From Crotophaga sulcirostris (taxonomy: Eukaryota; Chordata; Aves; Cuculiformes; Crotophagidae): 64,000 nt of DNA. Below are positions 12,375-23,766 of the stretch, one piece after another (position 1 is the stretch's first letter; each line of letters begins with the position of its first letter). The stretch is taken from assembly GCA_013397455.1 (NCBI GenBank), contig VYZB01000026.1, forward strand, positions 3,274,160-3,338,159, read 5' to 3'. Under the pieces are notes generated by a model. That model saw only the letters and a program-made list of their open reading frames with translations, made no database searches and was not told the DNA's origin. The translations under genes were made by a program, and so were the position numbers.

Positions 12375-15300
12375 GTTGCAGGTGCCGATAACATCTGACA
12401 TCTCTCTGATTTACTGACAAACTGCTGGAGAAAAGAAAGCAGAGATAGATAAAGGATGCCAACTCATCCAGCTACCCTGTGCAGATATGTCCTCTGGAGA
12501 CTACAGAGTTTCACACCTCTTAGTGCAAATCATCCAAGCAGCCCCCCCTGCATCAGGACCTTCAGGACATAGCCCTGTTATAACCCCACTGGCTGCAGGG
12601 AAAGTCCCTGCTTGAGATTCTGGGCAACATCACAGTGGTCTGACCCAGCCGTGCCTTCCCTCTTGCAAGGTGCAGCTAGGCCAAGAGGGGCTTCTGCTGT
12701 GCAGTGGGGGTCACAGCATGGGGAGGAGTCTGTGGATGAGCTTGCTCCCCACATTTGCACCACATGGTTGTCCACAGTGATCTAAGTGCCATGGATCTGG
12801 CCTCACATTGCTCAGTGTCTGGTACCTAGAAGGATGGAGAACTGGAAGGAGAAAGTAGGACATTTTTGTGCACTGAGGTTTTGTGGCTGCACCAAACACA
12901 GGTAGCCCTTGGGGGCTTGGATGGTTGTTGGGTTGCTCATGGTGGATACCACAAGCTCTAAGATACAGATGGAATTCTGTAGCCTTCACCTGATCTCTCC
13001 CCAGCATCTGCCACCTGTACTTGGCCTAAGTCCTTCTCCAGGCTCTTTCCAGTTTGTTATCCACACCCAATCTCCCTGCTCATGGGGGCAAAGGAGCAGC
13101 AGGCAGGTCCTGGGTCTGTACCCAGACTCTGCTTGCCAGTCCCAGGGAGGCTCCCAGATGAAATTCAAGGCAGGGCAGTGCTGGGCAGGTGTGTCAGCCA
13201 GGTCCTGGGGTGTACCAGAGCTGTGTGTTCCTTTACAAGACACTAACAGGGAGAGACAACACCAGAGCATTCCCACCTTCAGACAGGTTCATTAAGGAAA
13301 ATTGCCCCTACTTGGATGGAGAAAGCCAGCCTGATGGCTGATTTCATGGTTTACCAGCTGACAAGCAATTGCAGAAACATCTGACAGCATCTTCATAAGA
13401 TCCCTACCAAATCTTTTACCCTCTGATGGGCATGAGAGGAGGAACATGTTCAAGCAGATTTTATCCACATCAGTAAAACGGTTGACTTTGCACTTGACAG
13501 CTATTCAGGCATTAAGTCCATGTACTTTGTGGGCACAAGCTGGTACAAATGATCATCTTCAGAAACAGTGTACGAAGCAGTTATGCTTCTTTCTGGGAAA
13601 AGAGAAAAAAAAAAGGTCCTCAAATAATAGCAGCCAGGAGAAAAGCTCCGTGGAGAGGTCAAGGACAGGGAGTTCTGCTGAGGACTGAAAGCAACCACAG
13701 AGGCTGAGTAGGTGTGAGGAAGGCTGTAGGGCACTCAGGAGCTAAGGACAGCCACAAACCACTCACAGGGCTGTGGGAGGGCTTTGGGAAGCCATGACTT
13801 GCTGGTACTGAACACCATGCAAGGACTTTGCTTTCAATATTTAAGCTGAAAGCAAAGGATAGTTAGGAGGTCCCCCTCTCCTTGGCTCTTCTTGGTCACC
13901 CCTTCTTTGCACCTCTCATGGCAGCAAGTTGGACCAGTGTAATAAATGAACAAGATTAAGAGAAATCCAGCCTCAGTAATCTGATTTTCAGAAAGAAAAC
14001 AACCCTAAAGGGTGTATGACACCCTCAAGGGTTTACAGGGGCTGGTGAGATAAGGGTGCATGGGGGGTCTGCTTTAATTAGCTGCTGGAAAAAACACGTG
14101 TGCTCACACCTGTAAGGAGGAAGATGATGGGCTTTGCAGACAGAGTTACATCAGTGGCATGCCCTATTCTCCCATCAGTCTTCCCTCCTCTCAGCAAATA
14201 AACACCAAAGCAAATATTGGCTTGCTGGTCAAATGGAGAACAGGGCTCTGCCAAGTTGATGGAAGGGGCTGTAGGACTCCTTGCAGGAGTGGGTGGAGAC
14301 TCACCCCTGTCAGTGCACGCTGCTCTGAGGCTCTACAGTGCCTACGTCCCAGATGGGATGTGCACCTACTGCTTTGACACCGTGATCTTAACACTTGGCT
14401 CTCAAGAACCCTCATGATATCTTGATTTCACAAACACTCACCATTTTCCACAAAAGTGCTCTTGCTTTTGATTGTGTTCTCTGACTGCCTCTACTTTCTT
14501 CTTTCTCTGGGTACTCTCCAGCCTCTTACCTGCTGGAGAGCTTTCTCAGTACTATCCGCTATAGAAACGCTCCTTCCTTTGCACACTGGGATCTTAAAGA
14601 GTTTAAGGGAAATGCTCTTGGGGACTGGCAACTGAACCATCCTTGAGCCCCTTTTTGTATACCACATACCTTGCAAATATATGTCCAAGTCAGACATGCA
14701 CACACCTTTCTCCTCCCCTGACAGTGTTTAACCAGAACAAACCCTTCCTGGCTTCTATCACCGAAGAGAGCAGTGTGTCCACACGCACTCTGCTGTTTGT
14801 ATTTGACTCCGACCAATATTTGCAAAAGACTGCATGACATCTCATCTGTTTAATCCGTGAGCTGTTGCAATTGGTGCTGTGTCTCAAGGTGGTTCAGAGG
14901 CAGGCTTGGCCCCTCTCTGAAGAAGAGCCATGGCTTTTGTAGGGACACTAGTATTTTCTCCACAGGGAAAAGACGAGAGACAAGATGAAGACAGAGATGG
15001 TGACTTTTTTTGTGCCAGCCACTCAGGTTATGATATCTGAGTAAATCAACTTCCTTCCTATCTGCAAGGTCTGACGAAAAAGCAGGCAGCTAAACATTGC
15101 CTCTGTTCACCATGCAGAGCTGACTGGTAGGGTACACAACCCATGGGAATCCTCTCTGCTCCTGGACTGTCTGTTGGGTGATGGGTTGGATGCTATAGGG
15201 CACCTCAACCAGCATCAGGTACTGGTGTTTAGGCAAGAAAGACCTAGGATGAGGTCTGCCAGCCCTCAGCCCACCTCCACATATTGCCTACCGTATAAAA

Positions 15301-16397
15301 CAACCCCACCACCTCTGTTAAACCTTTTGCACTTGGGTGCCCACCCTTAGTTTGCATTCACGCCTCCTCCCTTCTCTGGGAGGCATCAGTGGGCAGTGGT
15401 GCAGCTGTGGAGCTGCAGTGCAAACCCTGCCCTAGGAATGCAACACCTTCTCCCTATGGTTTATTAAACACAGTGCTGTGCTTTGAAGGAGGTGGCTTAA
15501 TCCTTATCAGCAGAGAACTTCATCAAACGAGCAGCAGTGGAGAAATGGAAATGCAAAGATACATAATTCATGATGGAGCTAACACAATTTGATAGGTGTG
15601 CCCAGCAGCAGCCAGGCTCACCACCTTGTTCTTCACACTGAGGATGATGTCAGGTCGTATGGGATTAGACAAACAGGAGGTTTTTTGAAAGCCCTTTGTT
15701 CTCCCACACTCTGCACATTCAGAGTCCTCAGCTCACAGCCCTGGTGCAGGAGGAGCTGCCTGCCCAGACTTACTTGCAGAATCTGCTCTGCTTCAGAAAG
15801 AAAAGGACTTATTTACACATAAATGAGAAAGGTAAATCTCCACAATAGGCACCGGCAGTGGCAAGGAGCAGGGTGTTATTGGTAATTTCCTCCCCTGCTT
15901 TGCAAAGAGGGAGATAACCCTCAGCTTCTGCCACCCTCACCCCACCGGGGCAGGGATATGGCCCCGGGAAATGGCCCGAATCTTCTGGATCTCTGCAATC
16001 CCACTGCACGGGACAGCTGTATCCTGGCACTGGGATGTTCCCAGAGAACACAGCAGAGCCTTGGAGCTGCTGTGCTGTGGGCTCAGGGGCCTGGCAGGCA
16101 CCCCTGGGCACTGCACAGCACCGGGCCTGCACAGAAAGCTGCCAAGGCCTGCTGGGGCTTCCCAGTGCCCTCTCTCGGGTTCCTAATCAGCTGCTGCCAT
16201 TCAAAAAAATCAGATGTGTCCTTGTCCTCATCACATAGATGGGACTCAATGCACCGTGAAAATGCAGGATCACAAGGGGTGTGGATGATCCCATGGAAAT
16301 GTGAATCCCAGGGGAGTGAGGCCTCCCAGGCCCTGTATGTGAAAGCCACCACTGCTTCTTTTGGGCATCTTTCCTGCATTAGGGGAGGCAAACTCAC
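12375..16397. other. anonymous non-coding stretch
   Basis: No exon, RNA gene or transposon identified on either strand. GC content rises around 15.9-16.2 kb, where long chance reading frames appear in several frames at once, a sign of stop-codon scarcity and not of coding. Confidence 0.5.
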
Positions 16398-16414
16398 TTT
16401 TTTTTTTTTTTTTT
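16398..16414. repeat. poly(T) 17-mer
   Basis: A homopolymer of 17 T residues. On the minus strand it would be a poly(A), but no retrocopy body was recognised upstream on that strand. Confidence 0.9.
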
Positions 16415-17599
16415 CCCAATAGCAAATGAGGGAAGGATTAAAAACTTAGTCTGGTATCCCCTTATCAACTCCTATTTGAAATACCAAAATAACTTTCCAG
16501 GTTCTTCCCGATCTGTCCCAAGTGAGGGGGGGTTTCTCCTTCCCTTGCTCAGATTTGAACCAACGGCAAATTGGTGCCAAGTCCCTGCAGGGAGGGACTG
16601 TGGAGTGGGAGGGGGAGGATCCAGCACAACAGATCCCACAAGAGCTTCCCAGCACTTCGTGGACCACAACACTGCTCCTCAGAGACAGGTTTTTCTTTTT
16701 CTCCACCCTCCCTCCCCCCCTTATCTCCACAGGATCCTTAGTTCCTCTGGTAGCTATTGAGTAAAGCTTTAGCAAAACAGCCAGGCAGAAGTGGAGCCAG
16801 CAGGGAAATCACACTGTAGCTTTCTGTCAGCGACAGGGGAAGCATTTCAACAGGGAACGAGCTTCCTCCACAGCCGAAGTAAATTCCTATTAGCACCATC
16901 CCCATCTCCAGGAGCTGATTCATTGCAGCCTGCCCAAATGAGTTTCACAGAGTGGCCAAGCCACACTGAGGATCCTCCCAGCTGAGCCTCTGTTCCTGCT
17001 GAGGGCTCGAGAGCCCTCTGCTGTCCACAAGTCTGCCCCTCCCAGACTGTAGCACATGGGGCCTTGGTGCTCCTCACCAGCTCTGGCCACCTCTCCAGAG
17101 TCTGAGACTGAAGGTCCGGGGTGGACACAGTCGGTGGGGACAAGTGTGCCAGGAGAGATTCATCAGCTCCCCAACAATGCTACTGTAAAAATGGGTTCAT
17201 GCGGCCTCAGTAGATCTGAGGATTTGACAAAGGCAGGGAAGGAGACTGATGGAGCTTTCGAGCGTCCAACAAAGAAACCTCCAGAGCCACTGGGGTCTAG
17301 GTGGTCCTTCCTCCTGCACAAGCATCATGTTCCCTTGCACCCTGCCAGTCTCCACCACTCATCATCTGCAACAGCTTCATTCCAGCCATGCAGGATTCTC
17401 TACAACAAACAGCTGATGAGCCTCTCTGGGCTTTCAAGATCCTCCTGGGCTTGGCAGACATTGTAATGCTTCTACTTTGGACATGGAGAAAGAGCCGTTT
17501 GGAAGGGAATAATGCTTCTGTGCTCTCCACCTTGCTCCAGCCACCAAGATTTTCATGGCTGGGAGTGCATCTCCAATGTCAGCGCTCAATTGGAGTACT
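16415..17599. other. anonymous non-coding stretch
   Basis: Nothing recognisable. It is GC-richer than the block that follows, with overlapping stop-free frames on both strands that do not resemble known proteins. Confidence 0.5.
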
Positions 17600-18130
17600 C
17601 TCCTTTTTGCCTTATGCTAGATAATCTTAGAAATTATAAATTAATAATTAATACAATGTTTATCCACAGCATAATAAATGTCTATAAAATGTTCATATTA
17701 TGTGTAGAGATGCTATGAAAGTCGGATAACCTATACAATTACCAGCACAAAGGTTGTAATCTCATTCTAGGTATTATAGATATATTTGTAGCTCATTTAT
17801 ATACACACAGAAACCCCTATGAGAGCACTTTTGCTGTGGTTGTACTGGTATTACTACAAGTCTTCAGCAATGGAGATTATGGCTAGCTGGAGTGCAGGGC
17901 AGGTTTGGCTGGATTGAATAATTCATATCTGTATAAAACTGGCCTAAATGGTGAGAGGGAGAATTAAACACAAAGTTGTCCCCGGAGCCAAAATTAGTTC
18001 TGGCTGCATTACATTAAACAGGAATGAAACTTTTACTGTTTGTTTTATTAGTCATCCATAAAAGCCTCGTTATACAATTCTGCTGGTAATACATTATTTA
18101 TACAGGACATTTCCTTATTTGGAGTGATTG
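17600..18130. other. long AT-rich block, candidate conserved element
   Basis: About 530 bp of strongly AT-rich sequence, sharply different from its flanks. It holds many TAAT/ATTA words, TTTATTAG, ATAAAA and short AT palindromes, and no reading frame of note. In vertebrate genomes such blocks in otherwise anonymous DNA are often deeply conserved enhancers. That is inference; a chance AT-rich tract or an old decayed repeat are alternatives. Confidence 0.35.
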
Positions 18131-19499
18131 GTTCCCTTTTCTAGCCCATTTTGGGTGGGTTTTCTGTCTCTCTGGAGCTAGGGTTGCTCCTTGGATCGAG
18201 GGGTGGCTCTGCTATATTCAGAGAGACACAGGACAGGACAAGGATGCTCCAGACCTACAACCAGGACACTTCCAGAACCAGAGCCAAAATCCTCCCATGC
18301 CTTTACTCATCCCTCAAACCCTGGCCTTGAGAAGATGCCTATTTCTCCATCTCAGCATCACTTAGTCATTTGGGTTGTGATGGGAGCAAGAAGGGGGTTC
18401 CCTACTGTGGTAACAATTACAGGTCTGACCTCTGGGGATCCACCTGGACCAGCCCATGAGCCAGCAGGGTTGCACCCCTGTTGGAAATCATGGGATGAGT
18501 ATGGAGCTGTATGGAAGGGAAGGACAGGCTGTGGACTTCTGTACAGGCACTGGCTGCTTGTGCATCGGGGATCCAGTGCCTCCTTTTTGAGAGGAATCGC
18601 ATTTCAGTAATCCAATGGAACTGAGACCTTGCAAAGCTGGAACCTGAGTCTGGGATCGGGTTGGAGCAGACATCTCCCCTTCAGCAACAGCTCTGAACAA
18701 CCAAAAACCCCTGAACTTCACACTTGCTTAAAAATCCAGCTCTATGTTCAATTTTCCTGGTCAAATCCAGCTTTTCCTAACAGGTCACAGACACCTTGCC
18801 AAGTCAAATTGGGCCATGTACTGTGCCGCCATCTCTGAGCCTCTGGAATCAACCAAACCAGGATGAATGGGGGGAATTTTGTCTCTCCTGCTTCTTGCCC
18901 AAGAGCTGATCACCTCCTGAGTACTAGCCAGGTATGTCCCACTGATCCCAATTACAGTCACGTCTCCAGCCCTGCACCAAATTCAAGATCTTGCCTTCAC
19001 CTTCAGGTGCTGCCTGGTCCATGCCATGCAATTTGCCCTTTCAAATGCTCCTGGAGATCAGTTCCCACCCTTCCTCCTCCTCCTCCATCCCCTGCCCCTG
19101 CTTTCCATCACCCATCACCTAGGGCGACCCTCCACCTTGTTGTGACTCAGAGCTGTATTTGCATCCCAACCAGCACAAGATTTTGTGCCTTTCTCTTCAC
19201 CCATCCCCAATGATGCATTTAACACTGTTAGTAGGAGCTGGAATTAGAGCAGTATAAATGAACAGAATAACCCCCCTCACCTGGGATGTCCTGAGAACCT
19301 TTCCTCATGGAAAAACTAAGCGTATTGCAAAGCGGACACTGTTTTGGGTTGTGAGATGTCCCCACACCAGTAATCTACCAGGCAAGAAGCAGGTCGCCAA
19401 TGTTGGACCAGGCTGTGGCTTTGGTCCAGCTGCGGAGATGAGAGGAGGGAGAGGAAAAGGGGTGAATAACTGTGTTTTGCCTCCTGTAAGTCTTGCTGA
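18131..19499. other. anonymous non-coding stretch
   Basis: No gene. A CT-rich tract near 19,065-19,095 (CCTCCTCCTCCTCC) is simple sequence. Confidence 0.5.
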
Positions 19500-19870
19500 T
19501 TAGTGTTCAAAAATCTAATGAAACTGGAACGAGGATCTGCTCTTGTTTGTACGCTATAATGGATCATGATTCCGAGGTGGCTGGAATCTGGATGTGGAAA
19601 TGGAGGGTTGCGGTAATGTGACAAGAATTAATGAGACGTAACCAGACTTTCATATAATTAAAAACAGTAATTGCTGGAAAGATGGCTTATATAAAATGAT
19701 GGGCAGGGGGTGGGCAGGGTTGATTAAAACTGGTGACTGGCTACAAATGATTAGATTAAAATCAATTAACTGTAGAATTGCTGTCTGGCATATGGAAGGA
19801 TAATTCAGTTACGTAACTGGCAGCGGGATTTGCACTTTGCAAATGTTGTTTCAGGACATCAGACCAAGCT
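19500..19870. other. candidate conserved non-coding element (enhancer-like)
   Basis: AT-rich sequence with dense homeodomain-type words (GAATTAATGAG, ATAATTAAAA, TGATTAAAACT, GATTAGATTAAAATCAATTAAC) and a perfect D-box palindrome at 19,806-19,819. No open frame. The motif density and contrast with neighbours suggest cis-regulatory DNA, but no conservation or chromatin evidence is available here. Confidence 0.38.
19806..19819. promoter_or_regulatory. perfect palindrome containing a D-box
   Basis: CAGTTACGTAACTG equals its own reverse complement. Its core GTTACGTAAC (19,808-19,817) fits RTTAYGTAAY, the established site for PAR-bZIP factors (DBP, HLF, TEF) and the repressor NFIL3/E4BP4. The match is exact; occupancy is unknown. 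Confidence 0.45.
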
Positions 19871-20031
19871 TAGGCAACCTGATCATTTAGCAGGACACAC
19901 TTCTGATTTCTGATTTTGGGGGTGGGATTTGGTAACACAATGCAGGGAAGAACCCGCAGCCTAGGGCTGTTGTCTCAGCAGCAATGAGTGAAGAGCAAGC
20001 TAGTCCAAAGATGGCTGTAAACCCTACAATG

Positions 20032-20053
20032 TCCTGTTTATTTGTAAACAGGA
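20032..20053. promoter_or_regulatory. inverted forkhead-site pair
   Basis: Perfect 9-bp arms, TCCTGTTTA and TAAACAGGA, flank a 4-bp spacer TTTG. Each arm carries the forkhead core TGTTTA/TAAACA, and the right half reads GTAAACA, the classic FOX heptamer. The two half-sites face each other. A hairpin role is less likely given the lack of any RNA context. Confidence 0.42.
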
Positions 20054-20165
20054 GCTCTTTTCATTACACTTTTAAAGACCACTTGGATTAAGGGAGCATT
20101 AGAGGAATTCAGCTCAGGTCGGCTCTGTATCCTCCCTCCTCCCGGAGCCTGCTGGTGGTGGTGTC

Positions 20166-20192
20166 CATTAGCGCTAATGCAAGCGCATTAGC
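20166..20192. promoter_or_regulatory. homeodomain TAAT/ATTA palindrome triplet
   Basis: CATTAGCGCTAATG (20,166-20,179) is a perfect 14-bp palindrome. It overlaps a second perfect inverted repeat: GCTAATGC (20,173-20,180), spacer AAGC, GCATTAGC (20,185-20,192). The result is three alternating TAAT/ATTA cores within 27 bp, suited to cooperative homeodomain dimers. Binding is inferred from the motif alone. Confidence 0.42.
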
Positions 20193-20503
20193 ACGTTGAA
20201 AGGATTCCTGTGTTACAGCATCCCTCATGACTTCATTTCTTCTTCCTTCTTTAAACGCTGGCAAAAGTAGCGGGGGTGAAAGCCTGCAGAGTGAAAGCAA
20301 ATAGCTGAGGTGTAGCAGGGTGAGTCTGGGCCACCATTCCTGATCTCCTGCCAGGGGCACTACAGGTGACCCTGTAACACGCTCCTGCTTTGGGGGTTGG
20401 GGACTGATGGTTCAAATAAACCCTACATCATCTGTGCTTGAGGAAGGTGGACTCAGATCCTGTCACACCTCCTCATGGTATTGTGGATGAACAGCCAGGA
20501 CTT

Positions 20504-20748
20504 AGCTTCATCAGGGGAGGTTTAGGCTTGATATTAGGAAAAAATTCTTCACTGAAAGGGTGATTGGCCATTGGAATGCGCTGCCCGGGGAGGTGGTGAA
20601 GTCGCCATCCCTGGAGGTGTGTAAGAGGAGATTGGTAGTGCCATGGTTTAGATGATGGGTTGGTGTTGGTGTTAGTGTTACTGTTGGGTTATAGGTTGGA
20701 CTTGATGATCTCAAAGGTCCTTTCCAACTTTGTGATACTGTGATACTG
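20504..20748 (+). mobile_element. CR1 LINE 3' end, young-looking copy
   Basis: 5'-truncated CR1. The ORF2 C-terminal frame is still open: it reads [16 protein letters not shown], then [10 protein letters not shown] and [10 protein letters not shown], and ends at a stop about 45 codons in. A GTTGGTGTTGGTGTTAGTG stretch, the GGACTTGATGATCTCAAAGG segment and CCTTTCCAACTT follow. The 3' end has two exact TGATACTG repeats (20,733-20,748), the CR1 8-bp tail hallmark. The intact frame and clean tail suggest an insertion younger than those at 6.7 and 7.3 kb. It is the same subfamily as the inverted copy at 24.8 kb. Confidence 0.92.
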
Positions 20749-22039
20749 AACAAACCCCTGGAGGTACTGGCCCAAAAGGCAGTGCTTGCAGACAAGAAGC
20801 ATTACGTTTTAATAGATTTTAAGGTTCCTACTGAAATCATGGATTTGCTAATCTTGGATACAGCTGCACTGAAGTCAGAGATCTACCTTCTTCATACATA
20901 CCTTCCTTTTAAACAAACATTTTGCTGACTGTTGGCTTGAGCTTCTCTGTGGCCCGAGCAAAGGCACCCTGACATCATAACATATCTGCTATCAACATTA
21001 GCATGGAGGTGCACCTGCAGGGACAATGTAGCTTCACTTAAGGTATTTCTGGTGAGACAGACTCCAAGCTCAAGTTGTTCCCAGAACCTTGAGCTGCACC
21101 CTAAAAAATGGCTTCCAAAATGTCAAAGTGGCAGAGAAAGACATTCAGGTGGTGCAATGAATTTGGCCCAGTTGCACCCAAGTCCTCTAGAGGGGAAAGC
21201 TGCCAGCACTACTAACTGCACAGCACCTGGCATGGTCTCTGGGATGGGTTGTTGTCCTGCCAGGGGATGGTAGTGGGGTTTGCCTTCTCCGTTCCCAGAA
21301 GATCCATCTTGGAAGAGCTCTGGAAATCTCCCACACCAGCAAAAATACGTGTGCTTTCTGTCAAAGAGGCTAAAGTAGATTTAGGACAAAAATTGCTATG
21401 AATAGAGCAGAGAAACATCTCCTGAACCATCTGCCATGCACCAAAGCCAAACTCTGCTTAGAGCCTGCTGAGGGTTTAAAAAAAAGATACAAAAAAAAAT
21501 CCAACAAAGATTGACTGGCTTTCATTCAGAGCTTTCAAACCACTTCTGCTCTTTATAAGGCTGTTTAAACATGGCTCCACTAAGCTGCTGTCCATCATAA
21601 ATAAGCTCTTGGTTCTTGTTGTCAAGGAGAAAATTAACCCTACTTCTGCCTCTCTACTCCAGGAAGGCTCCATGCAGTGTGGGAAGTGCTCCTTGGTTCA
21701 AGCCCTCATGTCTAACCTCAGCTTTGCCAGGCTGAGTGAGCACATCTTCCATTTTCTGCTGCAAAAGGTGCAAACACATTTTATTCAATGAACCAACATT
21801 GGTAGTCTCCAAACAGACCCTGCTTCTCTTCCCTTTGTCTATTCTTGTGTTTGATAATTCTGTATTGGTGCAAAATCCCTCTTTTCCCAGCTCTGGAATC
21901 AGCACGCTCTCCACGCCTCATCCATATCCCATCTGTTTCTAGATCTCAGTTGAGATCCCTCTGCTTGCTTCTTTTTCTCCTTCCCGTGGCCAGCTTTAGT
22001 GCACAATCATCTGGATGCCCTTCTGTGGACATGAAGTGC
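20749..22039. other. anonymous non-coding stretch
   Basis: No exon, RNA gene or transposon seen. Short A-rich runs occur near 21,478-21,500. Confidence 0.5.
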
Positions 22040-22260
22040 CACGCAGCCGCAACCCGATGTACAGCTGTACATTATTGCTGTATAAATCCCTCCCCACTGC
22101 ATGGAAGCTCTGCAAATCACCAGCACGGCAGGCTTCAGAATAAAATCTGTTTCATTACAGAGAGATGGATAATCATTTCCCTTCCTGAATGAGATGGAGC
22201 AAATTTATTGTCCTGACTCAGCCAGCAAGTTTATGTGAAGGAGGTAAGGTCAGGACAGAG
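22040..22260. other. candidate conserved element with E-box palindrome
   Basis: A patch of distinctive sequence centred on a 16-bp perfect palindrome, ATGTACAGCTGTACAT at 22,057-22,072. Its core ACAGCTGT is a class II bHLH E-box and the flanking arms add a TGTACA repeat. AT-rich sequence follows (ATTATTGCTGTATAAA, ATGGATAATCATTT). Coding frames are short. Enhancer identity is inferred. Confidence 0.33.
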
Positions 22261-23644
22261 TTTATAAACTCTGCCGATATTCCTGCTCTAGGAGCTTTTC
22301 TTCTTTCTGACAAAGTAGTTCAGTAGTGCTGGTTCCTTGTTTGATGCTTTTAATAAAACCAGAAGGACACAGATGTCTTGAGATAATTCATTCTTCTGCA
22401 CTGAATCAAGTAGCAATCCATGCCGTGGAAGTCTCCGTGTGGTCTCCCAGTTGATGCTGGAAAATCACTCAGTTCTCCCCAGCTCATGGGTTGTAACCCA
22501 ACCCCAGGTATGGACAAAAACTATTTTCTTTTCTCTTCTGAATTTCTATATATCTGTAGTTTTCCCTATTCAGAATAATATCAAAAAAAATTGTGAGGAA
22601 GCCAAATGATCTTGCTCTACTTTTGATTTAAACAGGACAATGCTAGTTTGGGACTTTTTTTTTTTATTATAACATGCTTAAATTAAAACCCCCAAAAGCA
22701 GTTCCAAAAGGGATAATGAACCTGCTCCATTTGAACTTTACAAAAACATTTCATTTTGGGGATTTTTCAATGATTTGTTGAAATTAAACATGTATGTGAA
22801 ATGTTTCTCATTGAATGAGCCCAAATTCCCCTACAGGCACAAGATCATTATGAATATTTCTGATTAGCTCTTTCATACAGCCATATTTAGATGTAGCTGG
22901 CGTTATCATGGAAATAGGCCCTGGAGCATCTCGTACCAGAGATGGCAAAGCTCCAGTGGGTCACCTTGTCTCCCTCTTTCAGTACCTTGTCCTCCCCAAC
23001 ACAGGAAACACATGGATTCTGCAGTCTCTTGGTCACCTCCAAGCGGGCAGACTTACAGTACAGTTTTTTCCGAACTACAGGGTGGCTTGTAGAGGATATC
23101 TTCATTCTGGCCAGGACATTTGCAGGGCAAAGGCATCTCCTAAAGCCAACTGGGCTTGGACAAGTCCTAGGTGGAGGACCAAGTAGGAGGTTCCTCTGGA
23201 TTCTTGGTGCTCCAATGTAGACTCTGTGCACAGGCTTTGCCTATTGTTGTTTCCAAGACAACCTGATACCCAAAAAGAGATGTCCTGTCTGCCCTCTGTT
23301 CTACCCTTCCTCTCTCCATGGGGCTGCTTATGGACCTGCACCACAGAGCTGTGGCTCTGGAAAAATTGCAGTCTCTGACCAAACTGGATCACGCTAACAA
23401 ACAAACATTGCACCAGACCAGGAAAGGGGTGGGAGACATGGCCAGGGCATGCCAGGATAGGAGCTCTTCCAAAGGCAGAGTCCATGCCTCACTGTGTACT
23501 GCTACCATTAGCTCAAGCTCACTTCAGAACCTCACCTGTAGAAATTAAGGGCTTGTTGTAAATCTCACAACAATCAGTGAAAGGACTTCCCTCTAACAGC
23601 TGGCTTTGGACCAGACTCTCAGCTTTAGCCTCAGTTTAGTCAGA
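22261..23644. other. anonymous stretch, AT-rich in its first half
   Basis: 22,510-22,900 is AT-rich with runs of A and T and no repeat family that I recognise. 22,900-23,640 is of ordinary composition with overlapping chance frames on both strands. No gene is supported. Confidence 0.45.
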
Positions 23645-23766
23645 GAGTCACCACCATGTACATCTAGCATGCGTTTTGCTCTCAGATCACCACACCATGG
23701 ATCCTTAGCATCCTTTTGTTTTCGGGTCACCCAGCCATGAACATCTAACACGCTTTTCCTCTCAGG
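23645..23766. repeat. three-copy 39-40 bp tandem repeat
   Basis: Three imperfect units share the pattern TCACC-x-CATG-x-ACATCTAGCA-x-GC-TTTT-x-CTCAGG. The TCAC anchors lie at 23,648, 23,687 and 23,727, so the period is 39 then 40 bp. A decayed fourth start may exist at 23,767 (GACACTTCAG). On the minus strand the units give a 13-residue repeated peptide with VHG, a by-product of a period close to a multiple of three. Confidence 0.8.
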
